The notes under the pieces: model-generated
The model's input: the letters and a program-made list of their open reading frames with translations, nothing else
What the model was told of the DNA's origin: nothing
Database searches by the model: none
Position numbers and translations under genes: made by a program
NCBI RefSeq assembly: GCF_001270265.1
Contig: NZ_LGAP01000027.1
Coordinates: forward strand, 40,574 to 104,573
Direction of reading: 5' to 3'
Source: Ensifer adhaerens
GTDB taxonomy: Bacteria > Pseudomonadota > Alphaproteobacteria > Rhizobiales > Rhizobiaceae
Length of the DNA stretch: 64,000 bases
Shown here: positions 52,988 to 61,887 of the stretch, one piece after another
Position numbering within the stretch: position 1 is the stretch's first letter
Layout of the letters: the number at the start of each line of letters is the position of its first letter

Positions 52988-54589
52988 TCAGGCCTCGTCG
53001 ACCCACCAGCGTTCCGCCATTCGGGTGTTGTCGCCGGGGAAGATGCCTCCGACATCTCCGAACCTGACCTTCTCGGAAACGGCGTTCAGGTAGCTGAGGA
53101 AGGCAACTGTGATCATACCGCCATCGTCGTGCACGATCTGCTGCATTTCCGCATACATCGCCGCCTTCTTCGTGTCATCGGCCTCGGATCGCGCCGCCTT
53201 GTACAGCTCCTCGAAGCGTGGGTTATTGAACTTCGTTGTGTTCCAGGGCGCACCGTCGATCATGGTCGTCGAATATAGCCAGTCGACAGTCGCGCGACCG
53301 TACCACTCGACCGCATAGAACGGCTTCTGCAAGAAAATCTTGCTCCAGTAACCGTCATCTGCCTCCCGGACGATATTGACGATGACACCAGCGGCCTCGG
53401 CACGCGCCTTAAACAAAACGGCGGCGTCGGTGGCTCCGGGGAAGCCGGCTTCCGCGACCGAAAGGTTGACGGTCACGGTTTCGAGGCCCGCCTTCTTGAG
53501 GAGCTCCTTCGCCTTGGCCGGGTCGTAGGCGTATTGCGGGGGCGTCTCAGCGAAGAACTTCATCGATGAGGCGACGTTGTTGTCGTTGCCCACGCGCGCC
53601 GTGCCCAGGAACACCTTTTCGATGATCTCGTCGCGAGGGAATGCGTATTTGATCGCCTCACGAACATCGGGGTTGTTGAACGGCTCGAGCTGGGTGTTCA
53701 TGTCGAACGTGTAGTGGCGGGTGCTCGCGATGTCCTGGATTTTGATCTCCTTGCGGCGCTTGAGCAGACCCAACGTCTTGAGGTCGCAATCCTGCATGAA
53801 GTCGATCTCGCCCGTCATCAGCGCGTTCGCTCGGGCGGCGACGTCGAGGATCGGAATGAATTCGACCTCATCGAGGTAGGGCTTGTTTTCCTTGTGGTAG
53901 TTCGGATTCCGCGAGAGCTTCGCGGAGTTGCCGGGCGAATAGCCCTGCATCACGAACGCGCCCGTGCCCATCGGGGCGCTGATGTCGATGCCACCGCCCA
54001 ACTTCGAAGGCAGGATGGGCAGGTGATAGTCTGCCATCATGTAGGAGAAATCCGGGCTCGGTCCCTTGAGCTTGAACTGGACGGAGTTCGGACCGTCCAC
54101 CTTGATCTCCTCGATCTGCTCGAGAAGCGACTTCGCAGCCGACTTGGAATCCTTGCCCATATGGTGCTGGATCGAATGAATGACGTCATCCGTGGTCAAG
54201 CTCTTGCCGTTGTGAAACGTGACACCGGACCTGATCTTGAACACCCAGCGGCTCGAGTTGTCGGCCGCCTCAAAACTTTCGGCAATGTCACCGACGATGG
54301 AGCCGTCGGGCAGGATTTCAGTGAGGTTGTTGCACATCGCGCCACCGAGCGCGCACTGCGCGAAGCTTCCCGGCCAAAGGCCCGGATCAAGAGAGTCGGT
54401 GGCCGAGCCGTCCGACATGCCGAAGCGGATTTTCCCACCGCGCTTGGGTTCTGCTCGCGCAACAGATGGGGCTATCAGGGCGGCAGGCAGCACACTCAAA
54501 GCCGATATGGCCGCGGTCCTGCCCAAGAAGTCGCGGCGCGAGATCGCGCCCCTCATCACCATGCCTGCAAGTCTGTCAAATTCCGTCAT
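52988..54589 (-). CDS. oligopeptide-type ABC substrate-binding protein (family 5)
   Basis: 533 residues from ATG 54589 (GGGAGA upstream). A 16-residue lead MTEFDRLAGMVMRGA precedes the twin-arginine motif ISRRDFLGRTAA, hydrophobic stretch and SVARAEP cleavage site: Tat export. Mature start KRGGKIRFGMSDG; landmarks IAESFEAADNSSRWVFKI, GTGAFVMQGYSPG, VREAIKYAFPRDEIIEKVF and READDGYWSKIF. It shares the family with 17455 and 25562 but is more distant. It gives the operon its import specificity; ligand unknown, perhaps an amine or amide related to the enzymes encoded around it. Confidence 0.92.
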   Translation of the reverse strand: MTEFDRLAGMVMRGAISRRDFLGRTAAISALSVLPAALIAPSVARAEPKRGGKIRFGMSDGSATDSLDPGLWPGSFAQCALGGAMCNNLTEILPDGSIVGDIAESFEAADNSSRWVFKIRSGVTFHNGKSLTTDDVIHSIQHHMGKDSKSAAKSLLEQIEEIKVDGPNSVQFKLKGPSPDFSYMMADYHLPILPSKLGGGIDISAPMGTGAFVMQGYSPGNSAKLSRNPNYHKENKPYLDEVEFIPILDVAARANALMTGEIDFMQDCDLKTLGLLKRRKEIKIQDIASTRHYTFDMNTQLEPFNNPDVREAIKYAFPRDEIIEKVFLGTARVGNDNNVASSMKFFAETPPQYAYDPAKAKELLKKAGLETVTVNLSVAEAGFPGATDAAVLFKARAEAAGVIVNIVREADDGYWSKIFLQKPFYAVEWYGRATVDWLYSTTMIDGAPWNTTKFNNPRFEELYKAARSEADDTKKAAMYAEMQQIVHDDGGMITVAFLSYLNAVSEKVRFGDVGGIFPGDNTRMAERWWVDEA

Positions 54590-54626
54590 CGCATTTCTCC
54601 CGGTTCGATGAATTGTTCCCGTTTGT

Positions 54627-55529
54627 TTAGTTTGCAGTTTCCAGCCCGAGGAAACGGGCGGCATTCCCGTGAAGCCACGCGCGCTTCACCTCGGGCTTCA
54701 GTCCAAGGCCGTCGATCTCCTCAAGCGCACTCGAAAGGGGAAGAGTCGGATATCCCGACCCAAAGATCATCCGGTCCTTGAGCAACCCTTTTCCATACTG
54801 AAGCAGCGGTTCGTATCCCGAGTTCGGGATCGACAGGACCTTCGGGCGAATAAAGACGACGCCGATCCAGAGATTGGGGTGCTTCCAGGCGACGCCGATC
54901 AATTCATGGACCCAAGGCCATCCGGGAGGAGCGGCGCAGACCTTTAGTTCTGGAAAGTGGATCATTACCTCGTCAAGCAGCGATGGCTGACCGAAAGCCA
55001 TGGTCGTGTCGGAGGAGAAGTTGATGCCGCAGTGAACATTCACGGGGATCGCGAGCTCGGCGCACTTCGCATAAAGGGGGTAAAGCCGTCTGTCGTTGAT
55101 GGCGACCTTGTGCTCGAAGCACTGAATGTTCAGCCCCCGAAGTCCGAGTTCCTTCACCGAGTATTCGAGCTCGCGGACGGCGGCCATCCCTTTGTGTGGA
55201 TCGACGCCGGCGAAGCCAATGTAACGAGGTCCATGTGTCCTGCAGAACTCCGCGACATCCTCGTTGGATATCTTCCTGCCGAAGGTCGTCTCAAGGTCGC
55301 GTGCCTTGATCACGACATGGCTCGCGCCGACGCGGTCATAAGTGCCGAGATAGGTTTCCAGCGCGTTTTCGGACGCCTCAGTTTCAGCATCGATGACGCT
55401 GCTGTACACACGGTCGTAGTTCGACAAATGCCCCGACTTGATGGATAGCTCCTTGAGGGGGGGCTTGCTTGAATAGTCGATCAGGCCAAATTCCGCGCTT
55501 GAGGATACGTCGTTCATCAGATCACTCAT
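54627..55529 (-). CDS. amidohydrolase-family (amidohydro_2) protein lacking most metal ligands
   Basis: 300 residues. The overall pattern is that of TIM-barrel amidohydrolases such as ACMSD or 4-oxalomesaconate hydratase: FAGVDPHKGMAAVRELEYSV, RGLNIQCFEH, LYPLYAKCAELAIPVNVHCG and a C-terminal HGNAARFLGL. But the metal-binding HxH normally found after the first strand is absent (IDYSSKPP, 17-24) and the GSDxP Asp reads GSGYP (257-261), while His166 remains. Hydrolysis by the usual metal mechanism is therefore unlikely. It may be a decarboxylase/isomerase variant, a binding protein or regulator. Ribosome binding site GGAGG; 4-nt gap after the FAD enzyme gene. Confidence 0.8.
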   Translation of the reverse strand: MSDLMNDVSSSAEFGLIDYSSKPPLKELSIKSGHLSNYDRVYSSVIDAETEASENALETYLGTYDRVGASHVVIKARDLETTFGRKISNEDVAEFCRTHGPRYIGFAGVDPHKGMAAVRELEYSVKELGLRGLNIQCFEHKVAINDRRLYPLYAKCAELAIPVNVHCGINFSSDTTMAFGQPSLLDEVMIHFPELKVCAAPPGWPWVHELIGVAWKHPNLWIGVVFIRPKVLSIPNSGYEPLLQYGKGLLKDRMIFGSGYPTLPLSSALEEIDGLGLKPEVKRAWLHGNAARFLGLETAN

Positions 55530-55533
55530 TTCG

Positions 55534-57156
55534 TCAGCCTCCGACCTTGGTCAACATGTCGAGCACCGGTCCCCTCTTCTTCAGGTCCCGCAGGACTTCG
55601 CGAGCAGCATTGTGGCCAGGCACACCCGTCACGCCGCCGCCCGGATGAGCTGCCGATCCGCAGAGATAGAGGCCGTCGATGGGCGATCTGTAATCGGCAT
55701 AACCGCCGACCGGCCGCTGGAAGAACGTCTGATCCAGTGTGAGATCGCCATGGTGGACGTGGCCGTCTGGAAGCCCGAACCGTTCCTGCAAATCCAACGG
55801 TGTGAGCACTTCGCTATGCACGATCATGTCCGCGTTAAAATCTGGCGCATGGCGGGCGATTGTGCGTATCGCGGTCTCCAGCAAGCGTTGCCTCATCTCC
55901 GGCAACGACATGCGTTGGGTCGTGCACGGCGCATGGCCGCCCATAATCTGCATGAGGTGCATGCCCGGCGGGGCGACGGTCTCGTCGTAAAGGCTGGGGA
56001 TCATGATCGTGAGGAACGGGTTCTCCGACGGATGGCCCCCAAGGTGCGAATGGAACGCCTCCTCCATATAGGCAACCGTCGTCCCGATCCTTATGGAGCC
56101 GGGATAGGCGAAGCCTCGGTCCTCGGGAGAGAACGCGGTGAATTTCGGTAGCTTCGAGAGAGCAAGGTGAATTTTGAAGATGGACGACTTCGTCCTGATC
56201 CCCTTGACGTCGCGCTCGAAACTGTCTTCGTAGGGCGAATTGCAGACGAGCTTGAGAAAGGTCGTCTTAGCGTCCGCGTTTGAGATCACACAACGGCCCT
56301 GTATGACCTCGCCCGATTCCAGTCGAACGCCGGTGACCTTGCCGGATGACACGAGGATTTCCTCAACCGGGCTGCCCGTGCGGACTTCTAGCCCGTGCTT
56401 CGCCCCAGATTGCGCGATGGCGTCGGAGACGCTGCCCATACCGCCTCGGATCAAACCGCCCGCACCGGCGGGAGTCCCGTTATCTCGCAGGAGCGGTCGA
56501 AGAAGTGCGAATGCGGTCGCCGGCATCTTCATAGAGCGGTTTGTGCCGCCGCCGGTCACATAGTAGCCAAGCGCAGTGATGACCTCGTCGCTTTCGAACC
56601 ACCTCGAAAGGTAGTCGAAAGCGCTCATCGTCAGGATATCGTAGAGCTCGTGGATTGCGTCGGCGTGCTTCTTGTATCTCCAAGCGAATCCGCCGGTCCT
56701 CATCATCCCTTTCAGGGACAGATCGGAGGGATCGAGTGGTGTTTCCCAGATGATATCGCGCACGAATGGCATCAGCCGCTCGAGGTTCTGGCGGAACTTC
56801 GGATAGGCTGCGGCGTCACGTTCAGAGAACTTCGCGAATTCCGCGCAGGTCTTCGCGAGATCGCCCCAGAACACAATCGACCGGCCGTCGTCGAACGGGA
56901 CGAATGTGGGCGAGTGGGCAAGGACCTCAAGACCGTGTTTCTGGAGTTCGAGATCAAGAATGATCTTCGGCTGCATCAGAGACATGAGATACGCACCAGT
57001 CGACACCCTGTAGCCCGGCCATGACTCCTCACTCACGCAAGCGCCACCCTGAAGGGATCGCCGCTCGACGTTGACAACCTTCAAGCCGGCCTTCGCTAGA
57101 TACGCTCCGCAAACGAGACCATTGTGTCCCGCGCCAACAATGATCGCGTCATACAT
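55534..57156 (-). CDS. PYROXD2/CrtI-like FAD-dependent oxidoreductase
   Basis: 540 residues from ATG 57156 with a perfect GGAGGT site; upstream frame overlaps the ligase gene. FAD dinucleotide-binding motif IIVGAGHNGLVCGAYLAKAG at 5-24 and C-terminal FAD motif LYLCGSAAHPGGGVTGVPGHNA are those of the phytoene-desaturase/amine-oxidase-like branch annotated PYROXD2. Members are desaturases or amine oxidases; none in this branch has a firmly known substrate to my knowledge. In the operon it could dehydrogenate an amine or carbon chain. Overlaps the ligase gene by 8 nt. Confidence 0.88.
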   Translation of the reverse strand: MYDAIIVGAGHNGLVCGAYLAKAGLKVVNVERRSLQGGACVSEESWPGYRVSTGAYLMSLMQPKIILDLELQKHGLEVLAHSPTFVPFDDGRSIVFWGDLAKTCAEFAKFSERDAAAYPKFRQNLERLMPFVRDIIWETPLDPSDLSLKGMMRTGGFAWRYKKHADAIHELYDILTMSAFDYLSRWFESDEVITALGYYVTGGGTNRSMKMPATAFALLRPLLRDNGTPAGAGGLIRGGMGSVSDAIAQSGAKHGLEVRTGSPVEEILVSSGKVTGVRLESGEVIQGRCVISNADAKTTFLKLVCNSPYEDSFERDVKGIRTKSSIFKIHLALSKLPKFTAFSPEDRGFAYPGSIRIGTTVAYMEEAFHSHLGGHPSENPFLTIMIPSLYDETVAPPGMHLMQIMGGHAPCTTQRMSLPEMRQRLLETAIRTIARHAPDFNADMIVHSEVLTPLDLQERFGLPDGHVHHGDLTLDQTFFQRPVGGYADYRSPIDGLYLCGSAAHPGGGVTGVPGHNAAREVLRDLKKRGPVLDMLTKVGG

Positions 57157-58813
57157 TACCGACACCTCCTGCCAGTGCTTCGGCAGGCTGCGCCTGACGG
57201 TCGAAAGTGTTCGCGAGAGGCTCGGACTCCGCGACCAGCAAGTGCTTGGCCACCTTGGACGAGCCTGTCTTGGGCAAAGCCTGCCGCGTCTCGAAGTAGC
57301 GAGGAACCTTGAACGGAGCGAGGTTGCCCCTGCAGTGGTCAATCAGGGCTTCCAAGTTGTCCTGTACGCCCGAGATGCCTTCCTGCCACACGATAATGGC
57401 CTTGATCTCTTCGCCTCTGACAGGGTCCTTGACCGGGATCGCGGCAGCCTCTGAGACCAGGTCGCACGATAGAAGAACCGACTCGACTTCGCGTGCGGCG
57501 ATGTTTTCTCCACTCCGCCGGATGGTGTCCTTGATGCGGCCCACGATGTAGAAGAACCCTCCGGCGTCCTGTCGGAACAGGTCACCCGTTCGGAACCAGC
57601 CGTCACGGAATGCCGCTTGGGTGGCCTGAGGATTATTATAGTATCCCGTCATAATGCCCAGTCCGCGCACTACGAGCTCGCCGACGGTGCCATGCGCAAC
57701 CTCGTGGCCGCTTTCGTCGACGATCTTGCACTCGCGGAATGGACAGGGAATGCCGCAAGAACCGGAGCCGACCATTTGGGTCGCTTCGATCGGAACGTAG
57801 AGTGTGGGACCGATCTCGGTCATGCCGAAAGCTTCACGAGCACAAAGATCGAACCGCTCCTCCAGCGCCGTGTGGAGGTGGGTTGGAACACCATACACGT
57901 TTGCACGGATGACTTTGTTTTGGCTGTCCAGAGGAGACGGGTCCTGCTTGAGAGTCAGGACGGGAAGCAGGCAGAATTCGATGTCGTTGTCCCTGATCCA
58001 CGACATGAAGCGGGAAGCGCTCTGCCGCTTCTCGACGATGAGCGTCGCACCCTGATAGAGCGACATCAACAGGAGCCACTGTGGGTCCATGTAGTAGAAG
58101 GGGGTCGACGCGAAAATCTTCCGGTAAGCGCGCCCGTCGCGGAAGGCGTTCACTTTGCCCGCACTGAGCCAGTACCGCTGGGTGAGCATGCAACCCTTCG
58201 GAAAGCCAGTCGTCCCGGAGGTGTACTGGATGTTCAGGAGGTCGTCGTGTCCGACATCCGGCAGGATTAGGCCTGAGGGATCGGTCTGGACCAATTCCGA
58301 GAACGAATGATGGGGCCGCTCGACGTCGTCACCCACGACAATTACGTTTTCAACTCGTAACTTCGTCGCGCCGGCGGAGATGACCTCTTCAACAAGGCTC
58401 AGCGTCTCGCCCGAAGTGATGACGAACGTTGCCTCGCTGTTTCCGATTACGTACTCAACCTCGCGCTTGCTGTAGCTGTTGTTGACAGGCACCATAACCG
58501 CACCGAGCATGCCGATGGCAAGCCAGCTGAGCGGCATTGCGGCGATATTGGGAAGCATGACTGCAACGTGCACACCCCTGCCGATGCCGGCCCGCGCGAA
58601 ACCGGCCGCAAGGCGGTTGAGAGTCGGCTCGAGATCGCGATAGGTCATCTTCTCGTCAGTCGCGAGAAAGTGCCACAGCAGCTTTTCTTCGTCAGCAGAC
58701 GTAGCGGCGCGCACGAGCGCCGCAATGTTCTGTGGTAACGGCTCGCTTTCAATGCGAGCTCGTCTTTCATCATGGGATTCCACCTTCGTGGACACTACTT
58801 CAACACGCTTCAC
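57149..58813 (-). CDS. acyl-CoA synthetase (AMP-dependent ligase)
   Basis: 554 residues from GTG 58813, chosen because GAGGGA is 8 nt upstream and it lies 11 nt after the aldehyde dehydrogenase stop; there is no in-frame ATG nearby. ANL motifs: P-loop YTSGTTGFPKGCMLT, REAFGMTEIGPT, GWFRTGDLFRQDAGGFFYIVGR, and C-terminal Lys in LPKTGSSKVAKH. Resembles carnitine/crotonobetaine-CoA ligases of the CaiC type. It would activate the acid made by the preceding dehydrogenase, leading to the hydratase/dehydrogenase at 44855. Confidence 0.91.
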   Translation of the reverse strand: MKRVEVVSTKVESHDERRARIESEPLPQNIAALVRAATSADEEKLLWHFLATDEKMTYRDLEPTLNRLAAGFARAGIGRGVHVAVMLPNIAAMPLSWLAIGMLGAVMVPVNNSYSKREVEYVIGNSEATFVITSGETLSLVEEVISAGATKLRVENVIVVGDDVERPHHSFSELVQTDPSGLILPDVGHDDLLNIQYTSGTTGFPKGCMLTQRYWLSAGKVNAFRDGRAYRKIFASTPFYYMDPQWLLLMSLYQGATLIVEKRQSASRFMSWIRDNDIEFCLLPVLTLKQDPSPLDSQNKVIRANVYGVPTHLHTALEERFDLCAREAFGMTEIGPTLYVPIEATQMVGSGSCGIPCPFRECKIVDESGHEVAHGTVGELVVRGLGIMTGYYNNPQATQAAFRDGWFRTGDLFRQDAGGFFYIVGRIKDTIRRSGENIAAREVESVLLSCDLVSEAAAIPVKDPVRGEEIKAIIVWQEGISGVQDNLEALIDHCRGNLAPFKVPRYFETRQALPKTGSSKVAKHLLVAESEPLANTFDRQAQPAEALAGGVGNV

Positions 58814-58824
58814 GACGGCGTCCC

Positions 58825-60312
58825 TCACGATGCGAACCAGGTCGCCTTCCAGTCGGTGTACTTGTCGATCGCGTGGAGCGACTTGTCGCGGCCATGGCCG
58901 GACTGCTTGAAGCCGCCGAACGGTACGGACATATTGCCGCGGTCGAAGCAATTCACCCAGACGACGCCCGCTCGGATTCCCTTTGCCACGCGCTGCGCGA
59001 TTCGGATGTTCTCGGTCCATACACCTGCCGCCAGACCGTAGACCGTATCGTTGGCGACCTTTACGGCCTGCTCGGCGTCCTTGACCGAAATCACAGAGAG
59101 GACAGGTCCGAAGATTTCCTCCTGTGCGATCCGCATGTCGTTGCGGACGTTGTCAAAGATCGTCGGCTGCACGAAGTAGCCGCCCGACTCGACCAGTGTT
59201 TTACCGCCACCCGTGGCGATTCTCGCTCCCTGCTGGACGCCGATTTCCATGTAGGAGAGTACGCGCTCGTACTGTTCGCGGCTGACGAGCGGCCCCATCT
59301 TGGTTTCGACGTCGAAGGGATTGCCGACCCGCAGAGCTTCGGCGTGCTTCGTGACTTTCTCGACGAGGGCATCCTTGACTGACTCCTCAACAATCACACG
59401 GGAGCCCGCATTGCAGACCTGACCTGCATTGGCGAATATACCTGCGGCGATGCTGGCGGCGGCCGCGTCGAGATCGGCGTCGGCCAAGACAACTTGCGGC
59501 GACTTGCCGCCAAGCTCGAGACTGACACGCTTACCGTTGCTCTGGCCGGCATAGATCAGGAACATTTTTCCCACCTGAGTGGAGCCAGTGAAGGTCACGC
59601 AGTCCACGTCCATGTGGCGGCCGAGGGCCTGGCCGGCCGTTTTACCAAAGCCCGACACGACATTGAAGACACCCTCGGGAATGCCAGCTTCGAGTGCGAG
59701 TTCGGCGATCCGGAGCGCAGTGTAAGGGGACTGCTCGGCCGGCTTCAGGACAACGCTATTTCCGGCGATAAGTGCGGGAGCGAACTTCCACGCGGCCATC
59801 GACAATGGGTAGTTCCACGGCACGATCGCGGCCACAACGCCCAGCGGCTCCCGGGTGACCACAGCCATCAGATCGTCGCTGGTAGGACCGACTTCACCGT
59901 AAATTTTGTCGATCGCTTCGCCGAACCAGGCCACGCAATTTGCGGCGGATGGGATATCGCCGTTGGTCGCATTGACGATGGGCTTGCCAACGTTGAGGGT
60001 CTCGAGAATACCTAGTTCCTCACGGTTTGCGAGAATGAGCTCGGAAAAGCGCAGCATGATCTTGCGGCGCTCCTGCGGGGCCATCCGCGACCAACGGCCG
60101 GACCCGAACGCCTCCCGAGCCGACCTCACCGCAAGGTCCACATCGACTTCGTCGCAAGCCGCGACTTCACCGATCACTTTGCCGTCGCCGGGGAAGATAC
60201 ACTCAAGAGTAGCGCCGGAACGCGCGCTGACATGCTTCCCGCCGATGAAGGATTGGGTCGGCAGCTTCACTGCCTTGGGGAGAGTTTTGAGGATGTTGGA
60301 TTCAGCGCCCAT
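58825..60312 (-). CDS. aldehyde dehydrogenase (betaine-aldehyde/aminoaldehyde-like)
   Basis: 495 residues from ATG 60312 with AAGGA upstream. Asn167 in PWNYPL, cofactor loop FTGSTQVGK, Glu266 (LELGGKSP) and catalytic Cys300 (NAGQVCNAGSR) are intact. The AEQSPYTALRIAELALEAGIP region is like betaine-aldehyde and gamma-aminobutyraldehyde dehydrogenases, fitting with an aminotransferase and amine-related enzymes in the operon. It is the first gene of the 15-kb operon and is divergent from the LysR gene. Confidence 0.92.
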   Translation of the reverse strand: MGAESNILKTLPKAVKLPTQSFIGGKHVSARSGATLECIFPGDGKVIGEVAACDEVDVDLAVRSAREAFGSGRWSRMAPQERRKIMLRFSELILANREELGILETLNVGKPIVNATNGDIPSAANCVAWFGEAIDKIYGEVGPTSDDLMAVVTREPLGVVAAIVPWNYPLSMAAWKFAPALIAGNSVVLKPAEQSPYTALRIAELALEAGIPEGVFNVVSGFGKTAGQALGRHMDVDCVTFTGSTQVGKMFLIYAGQSNGKRVSLELGGKSPQVVLADADLDAAAASIAAGIFANAGQVCNAGSRVIVEESVKDALVEKVTKHAEALRVGNPFDVETKMGPLVSREQYERVLSYMEIGVQQGARIATGGGKTLVESGGYFVQPTIFDNVRNDMRIAQEEIFGPVLSVISVKDAEQAVKVANDTVYGLAAGVWTENIRIAQRVAKGIRAGVVWVNCFDRGNMSVPFGGFKQSGHGRDKSLHAIDKYTDWKATWFAS

Positions 60313-60450
60313 ACACGTTCGGTCCTTTGTGACGGTTTCATGAATTTCAGCCAAGCTACCACTTGAGATGTCAGCGAAATAATACAAAGGTGGAATCACA
60401 AAAATGCGAATAAGTTATGGGTGCGGCGTTGGAACACAGGGGGTAACATC
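60313..60450. promoter_or_regulatory. divergent promoter region of the catabolic operon and its LysR gene
   Basis: 138 nt between the two start codons. It holds the perfect palindrome TTCATGAA (60337-60344) and AT-rich DNA (60380-60420). LysR proteins usually bind such divergent regions; a canonical T-N11-A box could not be assigned with confidence. The ATAC-N6-GTAT element found upstream of other operons is not present here. Confidence 0.5.
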
Positions 60451-61386
60451 TTGATAAACGTACGACATTTGGCGGTTTTTCGGGCGGTCATGAAGACGGG
60501 AAGCGTTTCAGGCGCGGCGCGCATGCTCGCGGTATCACAGCCTTCGGTTACAAAGACTCTCCAGCAGATCGAATGGGAGATCGGAGTCCCTCTGTTTGAG
60601 CGTGTGAAGGGCCGTCTCCAAGCCACCACGGAGAGCCTCCTCCTGATGCCCAAAGTCGATGGCGTCTTCTCAGCGATCGAGCAGGTCGAACTATTGGCCG
60701 GGCAAATCGGACGCGGGCATGCCGGACAGATATCGATCGCGACGGCGACAACGCTGGCGGCATCCATTGTCGTGCCATCGGTCGCAAAATATCGGTCGAA
60801 GCGACAGAACATCCAGATCAAGATCAGGGCGATGGCGACGCGACAGGTCGTCGAGGACGTCGGAAACAACCAGGTCGACTTCGGTCTCGCGGATGCGGCG
60901 ACAATCGAGGGTTCCCTTGAGACCGAGATCATCTGCTCTGCGCAGGTCTGCTGCATCATGAGGCGCGATCACCCGCTCGCGGTCAAGGGAGCGATCGGGC
61001 TCGACGACCTGCAGGGACAGACCCTGATTTCGTTTTTCGAGGAGACCTTGGTGGGTGCGCAACTGCGCCAGAAATTCCAGAAGCCGAACGGTGGGCTTGA
61101 GATTGCGATTTCCACGAACCAATCACTCGTGGCATGTTCACTTGTCGACGAAGGTGTGGGAGTTGCCTTAATCGATCCGTTTACGGCGATATCGAACCTG
61201 TTTCCCAACTTGGTAATTAGGAAATTGCGGCCCACCATCGAGATCAAACCGCGCTTCATCATTCCGCCAAATAGGCCATTGTCCCTTGCCGCCAAAGAAC
61301 TGCTCAGCGTGATCCGAGACGAGCTCACCCGTAAGATGGAAGAGGTCACGCCGGCCTCCAACCGCCTGCTGGATGACAAAGCCTAG
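60451..61386 (+). CDS. LysR family transcriptional regulator
   Basis: 311 residues from TTG 60451, selected because GGGGGT lies 7-8 nt upstream and the protein then starts INVRHLAVFRAVMKTGSV, the normal LysR beginning; a GTG at 60421 would add ten unlikely residues. The helix-turn-helix is SGAARMLAVSQPSVTKTLQQIE (about 20-41), followed by the linker helix and periplasmic-binding-like effector domain (AGQISIATATTLAASIVVPS, VDFGLADAATIEGS). It is divergent from and probably controls the operon starting at 60312. Confidence 0.9.
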   Translation: MINVRHLAVFRAVMKTGSVSGAARMLAVSQPSVTKTLQQIEWEIGVPLFERVKGRLQATTESLLLMPKVDGVFSAIEQVELLAGQIGRGHAGQISIATATTLAASIVVPSVAKYRSKRQNIQIKIRAMATRQVVEDVGNNQVDFGLADAATIEGSLETEIICSAQVCCIMRRDHPLAVKGAIGLDDLQGQTLISFFEETLVGAQLRQKFQKPNGGLEIAISTNQSLVACSLVDEGVGVALIDPFTAISNLFPNLVIRKLRPTIEIKPRFIIPPNRPLSLAAKELLSVIRDELTRKMEEVTPASNRLLDDKA

Positions 61387-61565
61387 CATCGCTTCGCAAC
61401 CCCACCGCAACCAATCTCGTCGCCTACGTTCTTGCGATCTGAGCGATGCCTCCGTATATACGATCTCAAGGAATGCCCGCTGGACAGGACCCTCGTACGT
61501 TGCCCTTGAGACTTTCGAACCGATCAGTTCTAGGTCGACGGCGATTGATTGTGGACCTGTCTTAG

Positions 61566-61685
61566 CCAGGACAAAACTTCCAGCAGTATGTGAATGTTGT
61601 TCTTCGCCAGCTCGACGAGTCCGGCGAGATTAAGAAAATCCAGCGCAAGTGGCTCGGCCCGCTGGTTGAACATATTAAGTACTGA
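61566..61685 (+). pseudogene. C-terminal fragment of an amino-acid ABC binding protein
   Basis: 39 codons ending at TGA 61683-61685 read NFQQYVNVVLRQLDESGEI then IQRKWLGPLVEHIKY, the typical end of family-3 solute-binding proteins (a WxxYVNxFLxxxxxSGExxxIxxKW pattern). In-frame stop codons lie just upstream and no start exists, so it is a relic. Sequence between 61387 and 61565 shows nothing recognisable. Confidence 0.7.
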
Positions 61686-61702
61686 TCAAGCGTCAACAAT
61701 GA

Positions 61703-61735
61703 GGCCACGCTCCAATGCTTAGAGCGTGGCCTTTT
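61703..61735 (+). terminator. intrinsic terminator behind the binding-protein relic
   Basis: 10-bp perfect stem GGCCACGCTC / GAGCGTGGCC (61703-61712, 61722-61731), 9-nt loop, followed by TTTT. It lies 18 nt after the relic's stop codon, so gene tail and terminator were retained together. It now may end LysR transcription. Confidence 0.8.
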
Positions 61736-61887
61736 GATGCGGGCCGCAATAACGCGTTAGAGCGACAGCCGCCAAGCACAATATCGAGCATCGCCTCTCG
61801 GACTTGCGGTCGACAGGCTCGTGCCGCTCGAAGCGTTTTTGATCCTTCTCTTTTGGCGGTGCGTTTGTCGGTCAGTGCGTTTGTCGG

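Noticed and set aside
60396..60959. Minus-strand open frame opposite the LysR gene
   Set aside because: The LysR frame has a full helix-turn-helix and effector domain; the opposite frame has neither domain nor start signals.
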